Source: Sphingobacteriales bacterium
Lineage (GTDB): Bacteria > Bacteroidota > Bacteroidia > Chitinophagales > JADIYW01
Assembly: GCA_016699615.1 (NCBI GenBank)
Contig: CP064984.1
Span: 930,001 to 994,000, forward strand
Direction of reading: 5' to 3'
DNA length: 64,000 bases
Part shown: one piece after another, positions 8,502-14,748 of the stretch
Numbering within the stretch: the first letter of the stretch is position 1
How the letters are laid out: each line of letters begins with the position of its first letter
Position numbers and translations under genes: made by a program
The notes under the pieces: generated by a model
Databases searched by the model: none
What the model was told of the DNA's origin: nothing
What the model saw: only the letters and a program-made list of their open reading frames with translations

Positions 8502-8915
8502 CTAATGTGGCAATTTATCTTTAACTAAGCCATACAAAAATGTACCAAAAAGAGCTGCCATTAGTACAATAATAAATGACCAATAGCCACCACCAATTAA
8601 TATATAAATTGGTCCAGGACAAGCACCAACCAATGCCCAACCTAATCCAAAAATAATTCCGCCAAATATACTTGCCTTATAAGTTTTTGGTTTTGGATCT
8701 ATCTTTATTTCATTACCATCTATTGATTTTAGATGACTTCTTTTTATAATCTGAACAATGATAACACCTAATATAACTGCACTTCCAATGATTCCATACA
8801 TATGAAAAGACTCAAAACGGAACATTTCATAAATGCGAAACCATGATATAACTTGTGCCTTGGCTAATACAATACCAAAGAAGACTCCTAAAAGCAAAAA
8901 TTTTATATATTTCAT
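8502..8915 (-). CDS. YeeE/YedE family membrane protein (half-transporter)
   Basis: 137 residues with four predicted membrane helices. The conserved FGGIIFGLGWALVGACPGPIYILIGGG (about 88-114) contains the Gly-rich G-x-C-P motif of the YeeE/YedE sulfur-transport domain; the Cys is thought to relay thiosulfate through the membrane. Half-size proteins of this kind usually work with a second copy, and one lies directly upstream (8925-9482). Last clear gene of the sulfur operon. Confidence 0.88.
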   Translation of the reverse strand: MKYIKFLLLGVFFGIVLAKAQVISWFRIYEMFRFESFHMYGIIGSAVILGVIIVQIIKRSHLKSIDGNEIKIDPKPKTYKASIFGGIIFGLGWALVGACPGPIYILIGGGYWSFIIVLMAALFGTFLYGLVKDKLPH

Positions 8916-8924
8916 TTTTATTTT

Positions 8925-9482
8925 TTAAAATATTATTGGAATAATTAAAAATGTCATGATTAATCCACCAATGAAAAAACCAATAACAGCAACTAGAGAT
9001 GGCAATTGCAAATCTGATAAGCCTGATATGGCATGGCCAGATGTGCAACCATTTGCCCAACGTGTGCCAAAACCAATAAGCAAACCACCACCAATTAAAA
9101 TACATAAGTTTTTTAATTTGAATGTTTCAGCATTCCCGAATATTTCGTTTGGTGCAAAAGATTGATTGGCTGTAATGTTTAATGCTTGCAATGCTTCTGC
9201 TGTTTTATCAGATACAATTACTGCATCGCCTGCGTGTAGAAACTGAAATGCAATAAAACCACCAATAATTGTACCTAATACGTAAACTAATAGCCATTGT
9301 TCTTGTTTCCAATTATAATTAAAAAATGAGCTGAATTTACCAGCACCCAACATGCTACATGTTGTTTTCATGCTTGTAGAAATTCCAAATCTTTTTTCAA
9401 AGTATAGTAACAAAAATAAGTTGATGGCAATTAATGGTCCAGCAATATACCACGCAAATGGCATTTGAATTATTTTATCCAT
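8925..9482 (-). CDS. YeeE/YedE family membrane protein (second half-transporter)
   Basis: 185 residues and about five membrane helices. MKTTCSMLGAGKFSSF (about 38-53) and GGGLLIGFGTRWANGCTSGHAISGLSDL (about 130-157) are the two Cys-containing Gly-rich motifs of the YeeE/YedE family, which imports thiosulfate or related sulfur species. It pairs with the 137-residue protein nine bases downstream, the two together making the full pore domain of single-chain YeeE. Position at the end of a persulfide-handling operon supports a sulfur-transport role. Confidence 0.9.
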   Translation of the reverse strand: MDKIIQMPFAWYIAGPLIAINLFLLLYFEKRFGISTSMKTTCSMLGAGKFSSFFNYNWKQEQWLLVYVLGTIIGGFIAFQFLHAGDAVIVSDKTAEALQALNITANQSFAPNEIFGNAETFKLKNLCILIGGGLLIGFGTRWANGCTSGHAISGLSDLQLPSLVAVIGFFIGGLIMTFLIIPIIF

Positions 9483-9512
9483 GTAGAAAATTTAATAGAA
9501 TGATTGTATTTT

Positions 9513-9719
9513 TTAGCTTTCTTTTTTATTCGTATTGATGCCAAGAACTGTGTACAGTGGACAAAAATTTATAAAACTTGTAACTGCAAATACTATTGCT
9601 AATACCAAAAGTACAATTGCTAATGTACCTGTAATAATTTTTGTAAAATATAAAACTAAAATTACTGTTGCAATAATTACGCGAATCATCTTGTCTAAAG
9701 AACCCATATTTTTTTTCAT
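9513..9719 (-). CDS. DUF2892 (YgaP-transmembrane-like) small membrane protein
   Basis: 68 residues: KKNMGSLDKMIRVIIATVILVLYF, a second helix, then FINFCPLYTVLGINTNKKES. The DxxIR start and the CPLY..LGINT ending are the hallmarks of DUF2892, the membrane part that follows the rhodanese in E. coli YgaP. It is found here as a separate gene inside a rhodanese/thioredoxin operon, so it probably serves sulfur transfer at the membrane. Confidence 0.85.
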   Translation of the reverse strand: MKKNMGSLDKMIRVIIATVILVLYFTKIITGTLAIVLLVLAIVFAVTSFINFCPLYTVLGINTNKKES

Positions 9720-9735
9720 ATAATTTTTTTTGATG

Positions 9736-10031
9736 TTATAAATAAGTATTGATAATTGAAATTAATTGATTTTTGGGAATAACGCCACTTTGCCTCCACT
9801 TTATTTGTCCACTTTTGTATAATATAAGTGTAGGCACACCTTGTATTTGCAATTGTTGTGCAATAGCTTGGTTTTTATCTACATCAATTTTGATGATAGT
9901 AAGTTGTTCACCTAAATCTTTTTTTACATCTTGAAGAATTGGTGCTAATGTTTTGCAAGGGCACACCATGTTGCAAAAAAATCTACCAATACTGGTTTAT
10001 CTCCATTGATTAATTCCTGGAATTTATTCAT
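9736..10031 (-). pseudogene. Thioredoxin, frameshifted inside the active site
   Basis: From ATG 10031 the frame reads NKFQELINGDKPVLVDFFATWCA and then leaves register; a second frame resumes PCKTLAPILQDVKKDLGEQ and runs to 9736. The break falls in GGG at 9959-9961. One extra G would restore FFATWCAPCKTLAP, the thioredoxin WCxPC redox centre, and give 98 residues in whole codons. The C-terminal half (IKIDVDKN, VQGVPT-like IQGVPTLILYKSG with cis-Pro) is intact. It lies between OsmC and DUF2892 in the sulfur operon, where it would reduce persulfides or recycle rhodanese and OsmC. Either a sequencing error or a genuine knockout. Confidence 0.85.
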
Positions 10032-10034
10032 AGA

Positions 10035-10487
10035 TTATACTTTTACAATAGGATTAAATGTTATTGTACTATTTATTGAATTAGAAATTAAACATGCTTT
10101 TTCAGCTTTATCTAAAATTCGTTTTGTTTTATCTAGAAGTGCTTCGTCTTCAATTTGTACAACTGGATTTAAGATAACTTCTGTCATTAAAAATTTTCCT
10201 TCTACTTGCTCTAATTTTCCTTTAGCTTCGCAATCAAAAGATATAAAATTTATTTTTGAGTTTTCTGCAATAGCTAGGAATGTTGTCATTAAGCATGATG
10301 CAACAGCAGCCGTGTACAAATGTTCTGGACTAAAAACTTGTGGCATTCCGCCAGCAAATGGTGGTGGCGTTGCAACGCTAATTCCATCTTCTAAAATATT
10401 TTTTTCTAGATTAATTTCAGCTGAAGAAAGTACACCTAGCCTTCCTTCCTTCCATTGTATTTTTACTTGATAATAATGTGGTTCCAT
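10035..10487 (-). CDS. OsmC-family peroxidase-like protein
   Basis: 150 residues, the usual OsmC length. AGGMPQVFSPEHLYTAAVASCLMTTFLAIAEN (about 45-76) carries the first conserved Cys with its helix, and DKAEKACLISNSINSTI (about 125-141) the second. In OsmC/Ohr proteins these two cysteines reduce organic hydroperoxides or persulfides. Between the rhodanese genes and thioredoxin it most likely handles low-molecular-weight persulfides, as proposed for OsmC proteins in sulfide-response operons. Three bases separate it from thioredoxin. Confidence 0.88.
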   Translation of the reverse strand: MEPHYYQVKIQWKEGRLGVLSSAEINLEKNILEDGISVATPPPFAGGMPQVFSPEHLYTAAVASCLMTTFLAIAENSKINFISFDCEAKGKLEQVEGKFLMTEVILNPVVQIEDEALLDKTKRILDKAEKACLISNSINSTITFNPIVKV

Positions 10488-10493
10488 ATTTAA

Positions 10494-10730
10494 TTATTTT
10501 ATTTCTTCGTATATAATAGTGTCATCGTTATTTATTGTACTATTATTATTTTTTGTAGAACAATTTGTGTTACAACATCCTACATTGAATATTGCCATTA
10601 GTAGAAAAACAAATCCCATAATTGGTAATAGTTTGTCGTTTGTTCTTATTCCTTCAACAATAATGATAATTGCAAGCACCAACCTAATGATACGCATTGC
10701 ATGCCAATTTGTACTTAGTATCTGTAGCAT
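10494..10730 (-). CDS. Small membrane protein, DUF2892-like
   Basis: 78 residues. LSTNWHAMRIIRLVLAIIIIVEGI forms the first helix, LLPIMGFVFLLMAIFNVGCC the second, and the polar tail holds three cysteines (GCCNTNC) and an Asn/Asp-rich end. This two-helix protein with a CCxxxC-like tail is common beside rhodanese genes in Bacteroidota. The cysteines suggest sulfur or metal contact on one membrane face, but this is inference. It sits between a rhodanese (two bases upstream) and OsmC. Confidence 0.7.
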   Translation of the reverse strand: MLQILSTNWHAMRIIRLVLAIIIIVEGIRTNDKLLPIMGFVFLLMAIFNVGCCNTNCSTKNNNSTINNDDTIIYEEIK

Positions 10731-10732
10731 GA

Positions 10733-11041
10733 TTATATTTTATTTTTTAATGAATTCCAACCGCCAGCATTCACTACATTTTGTATTCCATTCTTTTTTA
10801 GAATAGATGCTGCGCTTGAGCTTCGCATGCCCGATTGGCAACAAACAATTATTTGATTGTATTTTTTTACCTCATCAATTTTATTTGGCAAGATATTTAA
10901 TGGTATGTTTTTAGAACCTTTGATATGTCCGTTTGAAAATTCTTGTGGTGTACGTACGTCAATAATAACAGCACCATTTTGCAACATTTCTTTAAAATTT
11001 TGTTCTTCTGCTTTTCCGAATATTTTAGATAAAATTCCCAT
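10733..11041 (-). CDS. Single-domain rhodanese
   Basis: 102 residues from ATG 11041 (GILSKIFGKAEEQNFKEML); an upstream start at 11089 would add an atypical lysine-rich tail. VIDVRTPQEFSNGHIKGSKNIPLN is the rhodanese CH2A-like motif, and IIVCCQSGMRSSSAASIL (about 68-85) is the active-site loop, the second Cys being the persulfide carrier. It transfers sulfane sulfur to an acceptor such as thioredoxin. Directly downstream of the CstB-like gene in the same operon. Confidence 0.92.
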   Translation of the reverse strand: MGILSKIFGKAEEQNFKEMLQNGAVIIDVRTPQEFSNGHIKGSKNIPLNILPNKIDEVKKYNQIIVCCQSGMRSSSAASILKKNGIQNVVNAGGWNSLKNKI

Positions 11042-11067
11042 TTGTTTATTTTTTATTTGTTGAATAA

Positions 11068-12475
11068 TTATTTTAATGTGCTTGGGCAAACATAGTTTGT
11101 CTTTGCAATATTTGTTTCTGTCATTGCTTTAAAGCCACCATCAATATCTATTACATTATGATATCCACGAGCTTTTAATATTGATATCATTATTACAGAG
11201 CGATAGCCACTAGCACAATGTATGTAATATGTGTTTGCTTTATCTAAGTCTGAAATCCATTCATTAATATAATCTAATGGTTTGTTTTGTGCTATTGCAG
11301 CATGTTCTGCATTATATTCTGTTGGTTTTCTAGCATCAATTAAATTAATATTTTCTTGAATTATCATTTGCTCTAATTGTTCAGCATCGATAGATTTTAT
11401 GCTATCTGTTTCTTTATTTTCATTAATCCATGCTGCCATTCCACCTTTCAAATAACCTAGTGTATTATCATATCCAACGCGCGCCAATCTAGTTATTGCT
11501 TCTTCTTCTTTGCCAATTTCGCAAACTAAAAGAATAGGTTGTTTCAAATCTGTGATTAACGCACCAACCCATCTTTGCGAAACTTCCATTCAATCCTATA
11601 AAAATTGAATTTGGTATATGTACGTTCGTAAAATCTGCTTTATCTCTTGTGTCTATTATTAATGCATCAGTGTCGTTGGCAATTTGTTCAAACTCATCTG
11701 GATTCAATGCTTTTAAACCTTTTTCATATACATCATTTATGCTTTCGTACCCATTTTTATTTAACAATGCATTCTTTGGAAAATATTGTGGTGGTGGCGT
11801 TAATCCATCTGTTACTTGTTGCACAAATTCTTCTTTGGTTTTTGCTTGCAATGCGTAGTTATGTTCTTTCTGATATTTTAATGTACTAAAAGTATCTTTG
11901 CTCATATTTTTGCCACATGCAGAACCTGCACCATGTCCTGGATACACAATAATATCATCATGTAAAGGCATAATTTTTTGATGAATTGAGTCATATAATA
12001 ATCCTGCTAAATCTTCTTTAGTAAGATGTGTTTTCACTGCCAAGTCTGGTCTACCTACATCACCAATAAATAATGTATCTCCAGAAAATATACATATATC
12101 ATTGTTTTTTTCATCTTTTAGTAAGTATGTTGTAGATTCAATAGTATGACCTGGTGTGTGTAATACTTTGATGGTAACATTGCCTAGTTTTAATTCTTCA
12201 CCATCTTTTGCAATATATGCATCAAAACTTGGTTGAGCTTCTGGACCGTATACAATTGTTGCTCCTGTTTTTTTTGCTAAATCTATATGTCCTGATACAA
12301 AATCTGCATGAAAATGTGTTTCTAATACATACTTTATTGTTGCGTTGTCTTTCTTAGCTTTTTCAATATAAGGTTGCATTTCACGCAATGGATCAATGAT
12401 GGCTACTTCGCCTTCTGACTCAATGTAATAAGCTGCTACAGCTAAACATCCTGTGTAAATTTGTTCTACTTTCAT
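11068..12475 (-). pseudogene. Persulfide dioxygenase-rhodanese fusion (CstB-like), frameshifted
   Basis: Residues 1-230 are a metallo-beta-lactamase fold with THFHADFVSGH, HTPGHT, FSGDTLFIGDVGRPD and YPGHGAGSACG: the mononuclear-iron site of ETHE1-type persulfide dioxygenases. Two rhodanese domains follow: the first with LLVCEIGKEEEAI as active loop, the second with IHCASGYRS. The frame breaks in the first rhodanese at about 11579-11582: AAA should be AA (GSFA then RWVGALITDL). Removing one base gives 468 residues in whole codons, as for CstB-like proteins. It would oxidise glutathione- or low-molecular-weight persulfide to sulfite and thiosulfate. An error or a true lesion; both halves are otherwise well preserved. 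Confidence 0.88.
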
Positions 12476-12485
12476 ATTGTATTTT

Positions 12486-13070
12486 TTATTTTTTAATTAA
12501 TTCTATCCATAATTCTGTACCAGCACGCTGTGGTATTGATTGTGTACATTCTTCCATTTTTTGTATCAAAAATTTCTCTTGGAACAATAACTCATATTCA
12601 GATTTTGAGCCACCAAATGGTGGATTTTGTTCAAATTCTCTATTAAATAGTAACCCTGCAATTATTCCATCTTTATTTAATAGCTCATACATTTTATCCT
12701 TATAAGCTGTGCGCAAATTTGGTTTTAATGCACAAAAAAATGTCTGCTCAATAATTATATCATACTTACCTGAATGCATAAAAAAATCTCCAGCAATAAT
12801 GCTTAGTTCTTTACCAACATATTTTTCAAATTTTAGTAATAATTGACTTACTACAGTTGGTGCTATATCTATAATTGTAATATTGCCAAATCCATTTGAT
12901 AAAAGATATTCAGCTTCATATGCATTGCCACATCCAACAATTAGAATATTGTAATTCTTGTTTGGTAATGTTTTAAAATAATTTACAATTGGTGTAGAAG
13001 CATAGCCAATATCCCAAGCTGTTTGTTTGCTTTGCCATTGTTTGTCCCAAAAGTTTTTGTCTAAATCCAT
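12486..13070 (-). CDS. TPMT-like SAM-dependent methyltransferase
   Basis: 194 residues. DKNFWDKQWQSKQTAWDIGYASTPIVNYF is the W-x-x-R/K-W-like N-terminus of the thiopurine S-methyltransferase family. NILIVGCGNAYEAEYLLSNGF (about 41-61) is SAM motif I, and DIIIEQTFFCALKPNLR (about 103-119) motif IV; GLLFNREFEQNPPFGGSKSEY is typical of the bacterial TPMT group. In this sulfur operon the plausible substrate is sulfide or another thiol, turning it into a methylated product, but substrate identity is inference. Confidence 0.85.
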   Translation of the reverse strand: MDLDKNFWDKQWQSKQTAWDIGYASTPIVNYFKTLPNKNYNILIVGCGNAYEAEYLLSNGFGNITIIDIAPTVVSQLLLKFEKYVGKELSIIAGDFFMHSGKYDIIIEQTFFCALKPNLRTAYKDKMYELLNKDGIIAGLLFNREFEQNPPFGGSKSEYELLFQEKFLIQKMEECTQSIPQRAGTELWIELIKK

Positions 13071-13078
13071 ACTAACTC

Positions 13079-13873
13079 TTATTTAATCAATAATTCTTTA
13101 ATCAGAATATATATGCCCATAGCTAATACAAACCAACCGAAGCCAATTTTTAGTTTTTGTGCATCAACCTTTTTGTTATAATGTGTACCTATAAATATTC
13201 CAACAATTGCGATAGATGTAATCTTTAATAAAAATGTCCAATCTATTTCTAAATGAGATAAATCTCCAACAAATCCTATTAAAGATTTTGTTGCAATGAT
13301 TAATAGTGATGTGCCTACAGCTTTTTTCATAGGCAATTTTGTAAGCAATACCAATGCTGGAATAATTAAAAATCCACCACCTGCACCAACTAAACCTGTA
13401 AATAATCCAACTACCACACCTTCTATTAATATTAATGGATAATTGTATGAAATTTGACCATTAGTTTAATCTTCTACTGATTTAGATCTTATCATATTGT
13501 AAGATGCCACAATCATTAAAAGTGCAAAAATTATTAGTAAGAATATTTGCTTTGTAATAATTAATTGATTGAGTTGAATTATTGTATCTGGAATGAGTGG
13601 AATAAGAAACTTTCGAGTAAGAAATACTACAACAATAGATGGCGTACCAAATATTAAGGCAGTTTTAAAATCTATTAATTTATTTCTATAAGCTGATAAA
13701 CTTCCAGCTATACTTGAAATACCTACTATAAATAATGAATATGATGTAGCTAATACTGCATCTACTTTAAATATATACACCAATACAGGAACTGTTAGGA
13801 TAGAACCACCGCCACCAATCAGTCCTAATGATATTCCAATAAATAAACAAGCTATAAGACCAAATATTTCCAT
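13079..13873 (-). pseudogene. TauE/SafE family sulfite/organosulfur exporter, interrupted by in-frame TAA
   Basis: The N-terminal half (from ATG 13873, LGLIGGGGSILTVPVLVYI) and C-terminal half (VGLFTGLVGAGGGFLIIPALVLL) are the two repeats of a TauE/SafE transporter. They are in one frame, divided only by TAA at 13466-13468; the codons after it read TNGQISYNYPLILIEGVVVG without another stop. Ignoring that codon gives 264 residues and eight helices, the family norm. TauE genes in cst-type operons export sulfite or sulfoacetate made by the persulfide dioxygenase. The ATG overlaps the restored ArsR stop (TAATG), indicating translational coupling. Confidence 0.88.
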
Positions 13874-14174
13874 TACATGTTTGCATTACAATTTCTAATA
13901 CAATCTATTACTTTAGCAACATCTTTTCTTTTAGAAAATAGAATATCTGTTTACCTTCACGTACACTACCCAATATTCCTTTTATTTTCATATTATTTAG
14001 ATGATGCGATGTTAGCGATTGTTCTACTTCTATGCTTTCAATGATTTCTGTTACAGTAAGCCTATTGTTGTTTCTTAGTAATTCTATAATTGCTAATCTT
14101 GCTGGATGCGCAACTGTCTTTAGAATAAAAGCTGCTTTTTCTAGCTGTTCTATATTTTCAATTTTGTTTTTCAT
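13873..14174 (-). pseudogene. ArsR-family regulator of the sulfur operon, frameshifted near the C-terminus
   Basis: From ATG 14174 (KNKIENIEQLEKAAFILKTVAHPARLAIIELL) the winged helix runs through TVTEIIESIEVEQSLTSHHLNNMKIKGIL, the ArsR recognition helix, to the wing VREGKQIFYFL. As written, the frame ends at 13908. One extra T in TTTT at 13924-13927 restores KEKDVAKVIDCIRNCNANM and a stop at 13873-13875 that overlaps the TauE ATG, giving 100 residues. Only two cysteines remain, both in the last helix (CIRNC). They could sense persulfide or metal, unlike BigR/SqrR whose pair is split between two helices. First gene of the operon, so autoregulation is expected. Confidence 0.85.
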
Positions 14175-14178
14175 CGTA

Positions 14179-14218
14179 CAAATATATGTAAATACTTTCA
14201 TATTTTCATATAAACGAA
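14179..14218 (-). promoter_or_regulatory. Promoter and candidate ArsR operator of the sulfur operon
   Basis: CAAATATA at 14179-14186 (TATATTTG on the minus strand) is a -7 match four bases before the regulator ATG. The imperfect palindrome TTCAT-N4-ACGAA at 14205-14218 lies where the -33 element should be, so a bound repressor would block polymerase. Confidence 0.35.
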
Positions 14219-14246
14219 TATTAAATCTAGTTTAAAAAAATTTTCT

Positions 14247-14254
14247 TAGTTTTG
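14247..14254 (+). promoter_or_regulatory. -7 element TAGTTTTG adjoining the start codon
   Basis: TAnnTTTG match ending four bases before the ATG at 14259; implies a leaderless or nearly leaderless transcript. Confidence 0.4.
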
Positions 14255-14258
14255 TTGT

Positions 14259-14633
14259 ATGGAAATTAAAGGAAAAATCACACAAGTAATGCCATTGGTA
14301 ACAGGAGAAGGCAAAAATGGCGTATGGAAGAAACAAGAATATGTATTGGAAGTGCCAAATGGAAATTATGCACCCAAAAAAGTATGTTTTTCTATTTGGG
14401 GCGATAAGATTGAACAATCTAATGTTAAAGAAAACGGAGAAGTAACGATATCATTTGATTTAGAAAGTAGAGAATATAACGGAAGATGGTACACAGATGT
14501 AAGAGCTTGGAAAGTACAAAGACAATCTTCTGATTCATCTAGCTATTCAGCACCACAAAATTATCAACCAGATTATAGCCAAGAGCCAGTTTCACAAAGC
14601 TCAAGTACAATAGATGATGATTTGCCATTCTAG
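14259..14633 (+). CDS. DUF3127 protein with an SSB-like acidic C-terminal tip
   Basis: 124 residues. The N-terminal 85 residues form a small beta-barrel-like domain (EIKGKITQVMPLVTGEGKNGVWKKQEYVLEV, KVCFSIWGDKIEQ, VTISFDLESREYNGRWYTDVRAWKV) matching DUF3127. A Ser/Gln/Tyr-rich flexible linker (about 90-116) leads to DDDLPF. That layout, an OB-like fold, disordered linker and acidic tip with final Phe, is the one used by single-stranded DNA-binding proteins to recruit partners. So a nucleic-acid role is plausible but unproven. Divergent from the ArsR operon with its own promoter. Confidence 0.88.
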   Translation: MEIKGKITQVMPLVTGEGKNGVWKKQEYVLEVPNGNYAPKKVCFSIWGDKIEQSNVKENGEVTISFDLESREYNGRWYTDVRAWKVQRQSSDSSSYSAPQNYQPDYSQEPVSQSSSTIDDDLPF

Positions 14634-14715
14634 TATTGTTTGCTAAGTAAGATTTAAATCAATATTATATCTTGCTAATATTTCCAAAAACAAAGTATAA
14701 CTGTGGTTATATGAT

Positions 14716-14723
14716 TACTTTTG
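14716..14723 (+). promoter_or_regulatory. -7 element TACTTTTG
   Basis: TAnnTTTG match 25 bases before the ATG of the large oxidase gene at 14749. Confidence 0.4.
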
Positions 14724-14748
14724 TAAATAGGAATTAAGCAATGAAATA

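Noticed and set aside
11649..11889. Plus-strand open frames inside the MBL-rhodanese gene
   Set aside because: Shadows of the minus-strand gene, whose motifs are unambiguous.
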